From the NCBI RefSeq assembly GCF_000429445.1, contig NZ_AUBW01000009.1:1-64000 (forward strand): DNA of 64,000 nt. Direction: 5' to 3'. The notes beneath the pieces were generated by a model. It searched no databases. It was not told the DNA's origin and saw nothing but the letters and a program-made list of their open reading frames with translations. The position numbers and the translations under genes are program-made. This document shows positions 45,455-55,145 of this stretch, piece after piece. Within the stretch, counting starts at the first letter, position 1. Each line of letters starts with the position of its first letter. This stretch comes from Algoriphagus terrigena DSM 22685. GTDB taxonomy: Bacteria; Bacteroidota; Bacteroidia; Cytophagales; Cyclobacteriaceae.

Positions 45455-45653
45455 GACGTATAAGTTTTTTTCAAGTAACGAAAAGCTTTCGTATCCTGTT
45501 TAATTACTTTGGAAAAATACCAAATTCATCGACAAGTAGCGTCACTGGATGCGTCAAAACAATAATTTTCAACCCAATTTGCAGGCAGCCAGATTTGCTC
45601 CGCAAAAGGTCAGTCAAAGTATGAAGTCCGACAGATTCGAATTTTGAAAATCT

Positions 45654-48113
45654 ATGGAAGATAAGCGCATAGCAGTTGGGTTGGAGTACTTTGAGAAGAA
45701 GGGATGGACTCCCTTTCCCTTCCAGATCCAAACCTGGATGGATTTTCTGGATGGCAAGTCCGGCTTGCTCAACGCTCCGACGGGCTCAGGAAAGACCTTT
45801 GCGTTATGGTTTCCGGTTATCTTGGAATACATCCAAAACCACCCGGATACTTGGCAGAAACCCCGAAACAACGGAATCCAGTTGATTTGGGTCACGCCGC
45901 TCCGGGCTTTGGCACAGGATATCCAAAAGGCCATGCAGGAGGTCTGCAATGTGATCGGCTTGCCCTGGCAGGTCGCAGTCCGAAACGGTGACACCGATGC
46001 CAAGACCCGGGCAGCGATGAACCGTCGCCCTCCCGAGTGTCTGATCACCACGCCCGAGACGCTTCACATCCTCATTGCGCAAAAGGGCCATCACGCGCTA
46101 TTCCAAACCGTCAAGGTAGTGGTCGTGGATGAATGGCATGAACTGGTGGGCAACAAGCGCGGGGTCCAGGTGCAACTGGCCTTGGAGTACATCCAGGCGA
46201 TCTGCCCGGAGACTTTTCGCCGATGGGCGATCTCCGCGACCATCGGCAATCTGGAGGAAGCCGCCAAAGCACTTTTGGGAGAAAATCTGCCCATCCATAT
46301 CGTCAAAGCCAAGGTCAACAAGGAGATTATTCTCAAGTCTGTTTTCCCGGAGGAAATCGAAAAATATCCATGGTCAGGCCATCTGGGCATCCGTATGATG
46401 GATCAGGTGATCCCGATCATCGAAGCCGGAAGGTCGGTCTTGATGTTTACCAACACCCGCTCGCAGACGGAGATCTGGTATCAAAAAATCCTGGATAAAA
46501 GACCCGACTGGGCCGGCTGGATCGCTATGCATCACGGATCGCTGGACAATTCGGTGCGCGCCTGGGTGGAAAACGCACTCCACGAGGGCAAACTCAAACT
46601 GGTCGTCTGCACCTCCAGCTTGGACTTGGGCGTGGATTTCCGACCGGTGGACCGGGTAATCCAAGTGGGAAGCCCAAAGGGCGTTGCGCGATTTGTCCAG
46701 CGGGCGGGCCGGGCGGGACACCAGCCGGGATTGCCATCGGAGATCTTCTTCGTCCCGACCAATTCTCTGGAACTGATCGAAGCCGCCGCGCTGAGAGATG
46801 CCATCGACAAAGGAGAAGTCGAATCCCAATTCCCTCCTGTCCTTCCCTACGACGTCCTGATTCAATTCCTAGTAACCTTGGCTGTCGGATCTGGTTTTGA
46901 CCCCGATTCGATCTTCCCCGTTGTCAAGAGAACGCTTTCCTTTCGGGACTTGACTTGGGAGGAGATGAATTGGATGATGGACTTCATCACCAAAGGCGGC
47001 GCTTCGCTGGGGAGCTATGAAGACTATCTGAAAGTCGTCCAAGACGAAGAAGGCATCTACCGGGTAACAAACAAGCGCATCGCCATGAAGCACCGGCTCT
47101 CGATGGGCACCATTGTTTCCGATCCGACACTCAAAGTCAAGTTCAAAAACGGCGCGTACCTCGGTACCGTGGAGGAGTCTTTCATCGCCAAGATGAAGAT
47201 TGGCGACCGGTTTTTCTTTACAGGAAAAAGCCTGGAACTCCTTCAGGTGAAGGACCTGAGCGCTATCGTGCGAATTTCTGAAAAGAAAAGCGGAAATGTA
47301 GTCAGCTGGATGGGAGCGCGAATGTCGCTCTCTTCCAAGCTGGCGGATAAAATCCGTGAAATATTCCAGGAGTACAATTCAGGTATTGTCAATTCGGAGG
47401 AAGTCCGGAGAGTGTTGCCGATCCTAGATCTACAGGCGAAGCTGTCCGTGGTGCCGGATCGGGATACTTTTTTGATCGAGACGCATCGAAGTGAGGAAGG
47501 ATTCCACCTTTTTTTCTATCCATTCGAAGGCCGGATGATTCATGAGTTGATGGCCGCGCTGATTGCTTATAGGATCTCCCAGAGCTTTCCCGTTTCGCTC
47601 AATATGGCCATGAACGACTACGGCTTTGAGTTGCTGTCGGATGTTTACATTTCCCCGGAGGAGATCATGGAAGAAGATATCTTTTCCCTGAAAAACATCG
47701 AGCGGGATATCCTGCACTGCGTGAATGAAAGTGAGATGTCACGCAGGAAATTCCGCGAGATCGCCAGCATTGCTGGCTTGGTCTTTCAGGGATATCCGGG
47801 AAAGCCCATGAGTTTCAAACATGTCCAGGCAAATTCCAGCCTGCTGTTTCAGGTTTTTGAGCAATATGACCCGGAGAATCTGCTGCTAAAACAAGCCCAC
47901 AAAGAAGCCTTGAATCAGCAAATGGAGCAGGAAAAGTTTGTGCAGGCGATGAAGAAGATCAACGGAATGAACATCTTGATCCAGCATCCGGTCCAGTTTA
48001 CGCCATTTTCGTTTCCGCTGATGGTGGACGGGTTAAGCAGATCAAGTATCTCCTCAGAACCCATCGAAGACAAGGTCGCCAAAATCCTGGCACAGATGAC
48101 CGCGGACGATTAA
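45654..48113 (+). CDS. ligase-associated DNA-damage-response DEXH-box helicase (Lhr-like)
   Basis: An 819-residue superfamily-2 helicase. Walker A APTGSGKTFALWFP (about 39-52), motif Ia WVTPLRAL, DEXH box VVVDEWHEL (about 159-167), SATIGN (about 194-199), and the second RecA domain with MFTNTRSQTEIW and FVQRAGRAGHQPG (about 339-351). The DEWH spelling and C-terminal extension resemble the helicase that usually sits beside an ATP-dependent DNA ligase and a beta-lactamase-fold exonuclease. Neither partner is adjacent here. Its 3' end overlaps the trkH stop by 4 bp from the opposite strand. Confidence 0.88.
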   Translation: MEDKRIAVGLEYFEKKGWTPFPFQIQTWMDFLDGKSGLLNAPTGSGKTFALWFPVILEYIQNHPDTWQKPRNNGIQLIWVTPLRALAQDIQKAMQEVCNVIGLPWQVAVRNGDTDAKTRAAMNRRPPECLITTPETLHILIAQKGHHALFQTVKVVVVDEWHELVGNKRGVQVQLALEYIQAICPETFRRWAISATIGNLEEAAKALLGENLPIHIVKAKVNKEIILKSVFPEEIEKYPWSGHLGIRMMDQVIPIIEAGRSVLMFTNTRSQTEIWYQKILDKRPDWAGWIAMHHGSLDNSVRAWVENALHEGKLKLVVCTSSLDLGVDFRPVDRVIQVGSPKGVARFVQRAGRAGHQPGLPSEIFFVPTNSLELIEAAALRDAIDKGEVESQFPPVLPYDVLIQFLVTLAVGSGFDPDSIFPVVKRTLSFRDLTWEEMNWMMDFITKGGASLGSYEDYLKVVQDEEGIYRVTNKRIAMKHRLSMGTIVSDPTLKVKFKNGAYLGTVEESFIAKMKIGDRFFFTGKSLELLQVKDLSAIVRISEKKSGNVVSWMGARMSLSSKLADKIREIFQEYNSGIVNSEEVRRVLPILDLQAKLSVVPDRDTFLIETHRSEEGFHLFFYPFEGRMIHELMAALIAYRISQSFPVSLNMAMNDYGFELLSDVYISPEEIMEEDIFSLKNIERDILHCVNESEMSRRKFREIASIAGLVFQGYPGKPMSFKHVQANSSLLFQVFEQYDPENLLLKQAHKEALNQQMEQEKFVQAMKKINGMNILIQHPVQFTPFSFPLMVDGLSRSSISSEPIEDKVAKILAQMTADD

Positions 48114-49558
48114 TTAGCCCTCCAGAAGAACGGCGTGAAGAGGATCAGGATGGTGAACAATTCCAGTCTTCCCAAAAGCATAATGACTGATAAGACCACT
48201 TTAGCTTCTGGTGAGAAAAAGGCAAAATTATACACAGGGCCAACTTTTCCTATCGCCGGCCCGGCGTTGTCCAAACAAGTAGCGACAGAACCAAGCGAAG
48301 TGGCAAGGTCGTACCCCAGCAAAGAAATGATCAGTGAGCCCACCACGAACGTCAGAAGATAGATCAACAGGAAGTTCATGATGTTGTTGATAATCCTTCC
48401 AGTCACACGCTCGCCATTGATAATCAAGGGGACAATGGCCCTGGGGTGTACAATCCGTTTAAATTCCAGCCAAGAATTTTTAAGGAACACCGTATGCCTG
48501 ACAAACTTTATCCCGCCTGCCGTGGAGCCTGCACAGCCTCCCAAAAACAACAGCATAAAAAACGCAAAGGTGACTCCAGAACCGTATTGGGTATAATCAT
48601 CCGTGATAAAACCTGTGGTAGTGACTATCGATACGACCTGAAATAAGGACTTTCGAAATGATAGTTCCAATCCCGAACCGGACTGCATAAAAATCGGTAT
48701 TGCCAAGACAATCGAAATAACCAACAACCCTATGGCATAAGCCTTAAACTCATCATTCTTGATAATTCTGCGGAATTTCCCCACCAAACCAAAATAGAGA
48801 AGCGTGAAATTGGCACCTGCTAAAAACATAAACAGGATGGCCACATACTCTATAAAAGCAGAATTGTAAAAAGCCAAACTTGAATTCTTGGTGGAAAATC
48901 CTCCCGTCGCCATCGTGGCAAACGAATGGTTGATCGCGTCAAAAAACGTCATCCCACCTACCCAATAGAGCAACGCACAGGCTACAGTCAGGCCCACGTA
49001 AATGTACCACAACCGTTTTGCAGTCTCGGAAATCCGCGGGTGGACTTTGTCGGAGGTTGGTCCCGGAGACTCTGCCACAAACAGCTCACTTCCACCGATT
49101 CCCAATAGAGGGAAAATAGCTACTGTAAGAACGATTATTCCCAATCCTCCGATCCAATGAGTCATACTCCTCCAGAAAAGGAGTCCTTTGGGCATGGATT
49201 CTATATCCGTCAAAATCGTTGCTCCAGTGGTCGTCAGACCCGAAACCGTCTCAAATAAGGCATCCGCTGTGGTAGTGACTTCTTCCGAAATGATAAAAGG
49301 AATCATTCCAAAGATGGTCATCAGTATCCAACTCAAAGCCACAATCATGTATCCTTCCCTCTTTCTAATCAACTGATCCTGCTTAGAAAAGGAGAAAAAC
49401 AGGACGAGTCCGATCAAGAGCGAAATCGCCGCGGAAATCAGGATCGGGGTGGAATCTTCCCGATAAAGCCAGGAAATCGCTGCGGCAGGAAGCATCAATG
49501 TACCCAACAAAAAAAGGAGGGCTCCCATGATCTTACCAATGGCCTTAAAATGAATCAT
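48110..49558 (-). CDS. trkH: Trk-type potassium channel/transporter subunit TrkH
   Basis: A 482-residue membrane protein with about ten hydrophobic segments and four pore-loop regions. Visible filter-type motifs are SGLTTTGATILTDIE, FATMATGGFSTKNSS, VSIVTTTGFITDDY and TCLDNAGPAIG, giving the SxTTxG-like series of TrkH. It takes up K+ together with TrkA, whose gene lies 3 bp upstream on the same strand. The last codons overlap the convergent helicase gene. Confidence 0.92.
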   Translation of the reverse strand: MIHFKAIGKIMGALLFLLGTLMLPAAAISWLYREDSTPILISAAISLLIGLVLFFSFSKQDQLIRKREGYMIVALSWILMTIFGMIPFIISEEVTTTADALFETVSGLTTTGATILTDIESMPKGLLFWRSMTHWIGGLGIIVLTVAIFPLLGIGGSELFVAESPGPTSDKVHPRISETAKRLWYIYVGLTVACALLYWVGGMTFFDAINHSFATMATGGFSTKNSSLAFYNSAFIEYVAILFMFLAGANFTLLYFGLVGKFRRIIKNDEFKAYAIGLLVISIVLAIPIFMQSGSGLELSFRKSLFQVVSIVTTTGFITDDYTQYGSGVTFAFFMLLFLGGCAGSTAGGIKFVRHTVFLKNSWLEFKRIVHPRAIVPLIINGERVTGRIINNIMNFLLIYLLTFVVGSLIISLLGYDLATSLGSVATCLDNAGPAIGKVGPVYNFAFFSPEAKVVLSVIMLLGRLELFTILILFTPFFWRAN

Positions 49559-49561
49559 GCG

Positions 49562-50908
49562 TTAATGAAAAAGTTTCTCCAAGGCAAGCTTTGCTTCAGG
49601 TAGCGCCAAAACGATGGCCTTGTCGTCCACCTGCAGGGTAAAATCACCATCGGGTATGAGGACATTTTCGCCCCGAATCACCCCGGCGACGATGGCCGTG
49701 GATGGAAAATGAAGTTCTCGCAGCGGATGCTTGGTTAGCCTGTTGGTCTTGCAGACACTGTACTGGATAAATTCGGCATCGACGCCATAGATCCCCGATA
49801 CCGCATCCACTGTGCCTTTTCGCAGATAGCGGGTGATTTCGTTCGCCGCCACCAGCTTCTTGTTGATCAGGGAATCGACCCCGATACTGTGTGAAATATG
49901 AATGTATTCCCGGGTGTCTACATGCGCAATCGTCTTGTAAACCCCGTGATTCTTAGCCGAAAGACTCGTAATAATGTTCGTCTCAGAAGACATCGTCAAA
50001 GCCAAAAAGGCATCCATCTGCTCCAAACCTTCTTCTACCAGCAGCTCAATGTTTTTGTAGTCCCCATTGATCACCAGCGTATCGGGGAGCTGCTCGGCAA
50101 GCCACTTGCAACGCTCTTTCTCGTTGTTTACAAGCGTTACGCGGTAGTCTTTCTGGAGTTTTAGCGCTGTCGTGACCGCCATGTCGTCGCCGCCAATGAT
50201 CATCACATTCTTGATCTTGACCTTTTTCTGGCCGAGTGCTTCGATGATACTTTCGGTGTTTTTCTTGTGGGAAATGAAAAAAGCGTGGTCGTTGTTTCTA
50301 ATGATCGTGCTGCCTCTGGGAATAATGGTCTTTTGATCCCGCACGATTGCTATGATGCGGATATCCTCGTAGATCGGATCCTCTTTGGTATCCATGATCC
50401 GCTGATTGACTAGCGGGCTATATTGATCGAGGGTAATTCCCACGATGTTCAGCTTGCCACCTCCAAAGTCAAAAACCTCCGTAAAGCTGGAGTTTTGGAT
50501 CATCTTGTGGATCTCTCTGGAGCAAAGCATCGTAGGAGAAATCAGGTTGTCAATGCCCAGATTACGAAAATAGGGCAAATTTTCCTCATCCAAATAGGAG
50601 TGGTTTCTGACTCTTGCCATCACACGCTTAGCGCCCAATTGCTTAGCCAAAACAGCCGTGACGAGGTTGGTTTTTTCGGAAGTAGTCACCGCCAATAGCA
50701 TGCTGGCTTCGTCCACATTCGCTTGCTGAAGCACATCGATGGAGGTAGCATCTCCCTCGATGATCATCACGTCAAGTTTGGATGCTACATAGTCCAAAAC
50801 ACTACGATCAGTATCGATCAACGTGATATCCTTGTTATCAAAACTTAATCGCTCAGCCAGATGGTATCCCATGTCTCCAGCTCCTGCGATTACAATATTC
50901 ATCCCCAT
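49562..50908 (-). CDS. trkA: Trk system potassium-uptake regulator TrkA
   Basis: A 448-residue cytoplasmic protein with two RCK modules. The first Rossmann domain begins VIAGAGDMGYHLAERL and the second, at about 232, VMIIGGDDMAVTTALKL; each is followed by a TrkA-C domain (about 150-215 and 370-445). It binds NAD(H)/ATP and gates TrkH. The second in-frame ATG at 50902 is an equally good start (MNIVIAGAG). Operon with trkH, 3-bp spacing. Confidence 0.92.
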   Translation of the reverse strand: MGMNIVIAGAGDMGYHLAERLSFDNKDITLIDTDRSVLDYVASKLDVMIIEGDATSIDVLQQANVDEASMLLAVTTSEKTNLVTAVLAKQLGAKRVMARVRNHSYLDEENLPYFRNLGIDNLISPTMLCSREIHKMIQNSSFTEVFDFGGGKLNIVGITLDQYSPLVNQRIMDTKEDPIYEDIRIIAIVRDQKTIIPRGSTIIRNNDHAFFISHKKNTESIIEALGQKKVKIKNVMIIGGDDMAVTTALKLQKDYRVTLVNNEKERCKWLAEQLPDTLVINGDYKNIELLVEEGLEQMDAFLALTMSSETNIITSLSAKNHGVYKTIAHVDTREYIHISHSIGVDSLINKKLVAANEITRYLRKGTVDAVSGIYGVDAEFIQYSVCKTNRLTKHPLRELHFPSTAIVAGVIRGENVLIPDGDFTLQVDDKAIVLALPEAKLALEKLFH

Positions 50909-50939
50909 AGAGGTGTGCGAGTGTGATCTTGAAGGGGGG

Positions 50940-50947
50940 CAAAATTA
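50940..50947 (-). promoter_or_regulatory. candidate -7 element (TAATTTTG) of trkA-trkH
   Basis: Minus-strand TAnnTTTG match 32 bp before the trkA start; the -33 box is not evident. Confidence 0.35.
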
Positions 50948-51067
50948 AAACCTTTATTCATGGTTTTCAGGATCTAAGGTTTTTTCTTTTGCCAAGTGAC
51001 CTAAAAGGTAAATATAAGGATCGAATCGACCCGGTATTTCTTTGGGGATTTCCCGTCACCCATCCGC

Positions 51068-52309
51068 TCAGTCCTCCAGCAGATTCTTGCTTTCCGGCTC
51101 CGGGAGCTCATGAACGTCTTTCAGCTTCCGTTGGATAATCCGCGTCCGCACGCCTACCAACTTATCCAGCTCCGTATTTGCCTCATTGATCTTCTTTTGG
51201 GTTTTTTCGAGCAAGTCTCCAAACTTGCCAAACTCTGTCTTGATCGCACCCAGCACCTGCCAGACTTCCGAGCTCCGCTTTTGGATCGCCAAGGTGCGGA
51301 AGCCCATCTGAAGCGAGTTCAAGATCGCCGACAGGGTCGTGGGGCCGGTGACGATCACTTTGAAATCTTGCTGGATTTGCTGCGCAAGACCCGGTTCGCG
51401 GAGGATTTCGGCATAGAGGCTTTCCACCGGAAGAAAAAGGATCGCAAAATCCGTCGTTGCAGGTGGCTGGACATATTTGCTCCGGATGTCATAAGCGGAT
51501 TTTTTCACCGCCTTGATCAATTCTTGCCGATAGACCTCAATGGCCACTTTGTCTCCCAAGTCATACGCATCGACCAGTCGCAGGTAGGATTCCTGCGGAA
51601 ACTTCGAGTCAATTGGCAACAACACCTCTGCGTCCTGACCGGGCATCTTGACGGCAAATTCCACGCGCTCCCGGCCGCCGTTGATCGCGGCGTTGAGGAT
51701 ATATTGATCCGGCGAGAGCATATTTTCCAGCAAGGCCTGCAGTTGATATTCGCCCAAGACGCCACGGCTTTTCACATTGGTCAGGACTCGCTTGAGATCG
51801 CCGACGCCATGAGCCAGCGACTGCATCTCTCCCAAGCCCTTTTGAACGGCTTGCAGCTGATTGCTCACCAGTTCAAAGGACTGTCCCAATCTGGCTTCCA
51901 GTGTCTTTTGTAGCTTTTCATCAACCGTTTCTCGAATCTTCTCCAGACGCATTTCGGTATTCTTTACCAATTCATCCTGCCTTCGGCCAAGCTCCCCAAA
52001 CTTCTCCCGCTGCAGATTATTGAGATCTTGCATCGTATTTCTCACCACGTCCCCAAAGGCTTTCAGGGCTTCATTTTGATCCTTGGATCCGGCACGCTGG
52101 TTTTCGAAGATCAATCGGAATTGCTGCGTGAGGTGTTCGCTGGATTCTCTTCGGGCTTCGCCCAAAGCCAGAGACAGCTCTCTGCTCATCCGCGCCAATT
52201 CGGCTTGGAGAAAAATTCGCTCTTGATTTCCCTTTCCTCTGAAAAAGAGAAAACCTAGAATCGCAAGCTGAATCCCCAGGACTAAAATCAGCAAAATATC
52301 AATCGGCAT
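51068..52309 (-). CDS. rmuC: RmuC-family DNA recombination protein
   Basis: A 413-residue protein from the ATG at 52309; an upstream in-frame ATG at 52333 only adds a non-conserved octapeptide. N-terminal hydrophobic anchor (IDILLILVLGIQLAILGFLF), a long coiled coil (about 30-180), then the RmuC nuclease-like domain: GEYQLQALLENMLSPDQYIL, LPIDSKFPQESYLRL and FAILFLPVESLYAEIL. RmuC limits inversion events at short repeats; the biochemical activity is thought to be nuclease-like (PD-(D/E)xK relation). Monocistronic. Confidence 0.9.
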   Translation of the reverse strand: MPIDILLILVLGIQLAILGFLFFRGKGNQERIFLQAELARMSRELSLALGEARRESSEHLTQQFRLIFENQRAGSKDQNEALKAFGDVVRNTMQDLNNLQREKFGELGRRQDELVKNTEMRLEKIRETVDEKLQKTLEARLGQSFELVSNQLQAVQKGLGEMQSLAHGVGDLKRVLTNVKSRGVLGEYQLQALLENMLSPDQYILNAAINGGRERVEFAVKMPGQDAEVLLPIDSKFPQESYLRLVDAYDLGDKVAIEVYRQELIKAVKKSAYDIRSKYVQPPATTDFAILFLPVESLYAEILREPGLAQQIQQDFKVIVTGPTTLSAILNSLQMGFRTLAIQKRSSEVWQVLGAIKTEFGKFGDLLEKTQKKINEANTELDKLVGVRTRIIQRKLKDVHELPEPESKNLLED

Positions 52310-52651
52310 ACATCGGTTGTTTTGGAGGCCCAAGGTACTTTTTTCTCAGCGCCACCACCAATGTACAAATGGAGTTCTCCGACAGATTACGTCAAAGTAC
52401 ATTTAGCTCCGAGGACATTTATTTGCAAAAACGTCCCGATTGGCAATTCTCAGCATAAAAATGGGCACAGGTTTATGCTCGTAACACAGCATTTCCTTCA
52501 CTTTCGATGACCAACTGGAAAAATACCGTGCACCTTCCTCCGGCAGCCGAAACGATGGTTTTTCAACTCGCCTAGACTTTCCCGCCAGATTGATCCTAGA
52601 CAGATCACGGATATTTCTGTCCAATTCTCTATTTTCCGAAAACTTACACTC
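52310..52651. other. intergenic stretch between divergent rmuC and NRAMP-like genes
   Basis: About 340 bp with no believable gene. The 60-100-codon frames here are out of register with either neighbour and lack family features. Confidence 0.4.
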
Positions 52652-53878
52652 TTGAACCTAAAGAATCTCTTCCGAACCATGGGTCCCGGCCCACTTGTCG
52701 CAGCGGCGTTTATCGGGCCAGGCACTGTCACCGTCTGCACCCTGGCCGGTGCCAACTTCGGCTTTTCGCTCATTTGGGCGATGGTGTTGTCTATTGTCTC
52801 CACGGTCATCCTTCAGGAGATCTCCGGTAGGATCGGAATCGTGACGGGCTCTGATCTGAGCAGTCTTCTGAGAAATCAAACCGATAAGCCAGTTTTCAGG
52901 ATGCTGTCGATGGTCTTGGTCTTGCTGGCGATTGTGCTTGGCAATGCCGCCTACGAGTCGGGCAACATCTCCGGCGCCAATCTAGGACTGGCTTTTTATT
53001 GGGAGGCACCTACTCTGGAACTGGGTCGTTTTCAGCTTCAGCTGGGCAACTTTCTTCTGGGGATTTTGGCGTTTCTGCTCCTGCTGACGGGGAATTACAG
53101 GATCCTGGAGCGAATCCTGGTGGCTCTGGTCATCTTGATGTCGATCGCGTTCACGGTCACGGCGATATTGACAAAGCCAGATCTGTCCAGGCTTTTGGCC
53201 GGATTTATTCCCAGTTGGAATGCAAAAGAAATCCCGACTCTAGTGGCTCTGATCGGTACCACGGTCGTTCCTTACAATCTTTTTCTCTATGCGGCTCTGG
53301 TCAATAAACGATGGAAAACAGCCTCTGATCTACCGCTGATGCGGCGCGATATCTCCGTCTCCGTCATCCTCGGCGGCGCAGTCTCCATGGCGATTTTGAT
53401 TGTGGGAGCGGCGAATACAAGTACCGAAATCACTTCTGCGATTGACGTATCCAAAGGGTTGGAATCCGTATTTGGAAACTTTGCGGGCTACATGATGGGG
53501 TTCGGTCTGCTCGCGGCTGGCCTGACGTCGGCGCTCACCGCGCCGCTGGCGGCGGGTTTGGTCGTCTGCGGGATTTTGGGCTGGGACAAAGACATCAAGT
53601 CCAGACCCATGCGGCTCACGATGGTAATAATCGTCGGGCTGGGCTTGGGCTTTTCATCCCTGGGTATCAAGCCGATCCAACTGATCACTTTGGCGCAGTT
53701 GGCCAACGGGATCTTGCTCCCGCTCATCAGTGGATGGATCATCTGGATTGCGGCTCAGCATGCTGTGTTGGGAAAACACAAAAACACGCCCCTAGCGACA
53801 GCAATCGCTTGCTTGATCTGGTTGATCACATTGATTCTTGGAGTGAAAGGTGTCGGGACGGTTCTCGGCTTGTTCTAA
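52652..53878 (+). CDS. NRAMP-family transporter with altered metal-site motifs
   Basis: A 408-residue membrane protein with about 11 hydrophobic segments. The start is TTG 52652; the ATG at 52679 would cut the conserved N-terminal helix lead-in (LFRTMGPGPLVAAAFIGPG). The overall pattern is NRAMP (SLC11). In canonical members TM1 carries DPGN and TM6 MPHN for Mn/Fe binding; here these positions read GPGTVTVCTL and VVPYNLFLY, so Asp, Met and His are missing. This recalls NRAMP-related transporters with other substrates (for example Mg2+). Substrate uncertain. Monocistronic, divergent from rmuC. Confidence 0.8.
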   Translation: MNLKNLFRTMGPGPLVAAAFIGPGTVTVCTLAGANFGFSLIWAMVLSIVSTVILQEISGRIGIVTGSDLSSLLRNQTDKPVFRMLSMVLVLLAIVLGNAAYESGNISGANLGLAFYWEAPTLELGRFQLQLGNFLLGILAFLLLLTGNYRILERILVALVILMSIAFTVTAILTKPDLSRLLAGFIPSWNAKEIPTLVALIGTTVVPYNLFLYAALVNKRWKTASDLPLMRRDISVSVILGGAVSMAILIVGAANTSTEITSAIDVSKGLESVFGNFAGYMMGFGLLAAGLTSALTAPLAAGLVVCGILGWDKDIKSRPMRLTMVIIVGLGLGFSSLGIKPIQLITLAQLANGILLPLISGWIIWIAAQHAVLGKHKNTPLATAIACLIWLITLILGVKGVGTVLGLF

Positions 53879-53971
53879 GTCTTGGCACCTGAAGTCAATT
53901 CCCAAGCAACTCAACCTTTGAATCCTTGACTATCGAACTTCGGTCCCTGAGTTCTAAATCCCGATTTCAAA

Positions 53972-54871
53972 TTACAGATCCGGCGCGCTGAAGGTATCTC
54001 CCAGACGCAAATCCCCGGTTTCAAACCCCTTTTTGAACCACTTCATCCGCTGTGCAGACGTACCATGGGTAAAGGAATCAGGCACCACGCGACCGGAGGA
54101 CTGTTTTTGGAGGCGGTCATCTCCGATAGCATTGGCTGCGTTGAGCGCTTCCTCGAGATCGCCGGACTCCATCATTCCTGCTGACTGCTGACTGTGATGT
54201 GCCCAAACCCCCGCCAGAAAATCGGCCTGAAGCTCCAATTTGACGGAGTTTTGGTTGTATTCTTTCTCACTCACCTGGCCTCTTAGACTGTGAACCTCGT
54301 CGGTGATCCCCATGATCTTCTGGATGTGATGCCCCACTTCATGTGCTATCACGTAGGCGTAAGCGAAGTCTCCGCCGGCGCTCAATTTGGTTTCCATATC
54401 TTGGAAAAAACTTAAATCGAGGTAAAGCTTCTCATCTGCAGGGCAATAAAAAGGCCCAGTCGCACTGCTGGCCGACCCGCAGGCTGAAGACACCGAACCG
54501 GTGAAAAGCACCAGGGTAGGCTCGCGATAATTGTCCAGCTGACTGTTCCACACGTCCTCGGTATCAGCCAGAACGGTCGCAGAAAAACTCGCCATCTCTT
54601 CTTCCTCTGCGGTCGGCGCGTAAGACGTGTCCGAGGCAAAACCCTGCTCTCCCCCGCCTACCAGGCCACTCAGTAGACTCAGCGGATTATACCCCAGCAA
54701 AAACGACCCGACGAGGAATACACCGATCAGGATCATTCCTGTCTTCGAAAAAAGGATTTTCAAAAGCGGTCCAAGTAACATTGGGTTGAAGCCTCCAGCT
54801 CCCATCCTTGGACCACCCTGCCCCCGTCTATCATCGATATTGGAGCTTTGTCTTCTTCCTTGCCATTTCAT
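53972..54871 (-). CDS. membrane-anchored neutral zinc metallopeptidase (YpfJ/PF04228 type)
   Basis: A 299-residue protein. A cytoplasmic start rich in Arg/Gly is followed by a transmembrane segment (about 36-58), then the peptidase domain. Zinc motif HEVGHH at 177-182 (HExxH), with a later Glu in LELQADFLAGVWAHH supplying the third ligand. SACGSASSATGPFYCPADEK is a conserved family stretch. Substrate unknown. Monocistronic. Confidence 0.9.
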   Translation of the reverse strand: MKWQGRRQSSNIDDRRGQGGPRMGAGGFNPMLLGPLLKILFSKTGMILIGVFLVGSFLLGYNPLSLLSGLVGGGEQGFASDTSYAPTAEEEEMASFSATVLADTEDVWNSQLDNYREPTLVLFTGSVSSACGSASSATGPFYCPADEKLYLDLSFFQDMETKLSAGGDFAYAYVIAHEVGHHIQKIMGITDEVHSLRGQVSEKEYNQNSVKLELQADFLAGVWAHHSQQSAGMMESGDLEEALNAANAIGDDRLQKQSSGRVVPDSFTHGTSAQRMKWFKKGFETGDLRLGDTFSAPDL

Positions 54872-55145
54872 ATATCTATCATTTTTTTAGAAATTATGGA
54901 ATCCCCTGAATAGCCATCCCAACTATGTTACCAGTCTTTCTCATGGGCATTTTATCTGTCAGTAATTGTGTTTTAACGGTCAAATAGAAGCTCGAGGTTG
55001 GCTTTTACTCCTGTCTAGTTTTTTGCCACACATCCTATTTCATGGGACAAAAAGTTTGATTTCAGCTAAATTTAACCAAATTGGTCAATCATGAACTAGT
55101 CTTGATTTGAATTTTGCCAAAACCCATAAATAACACTCAGAACCT

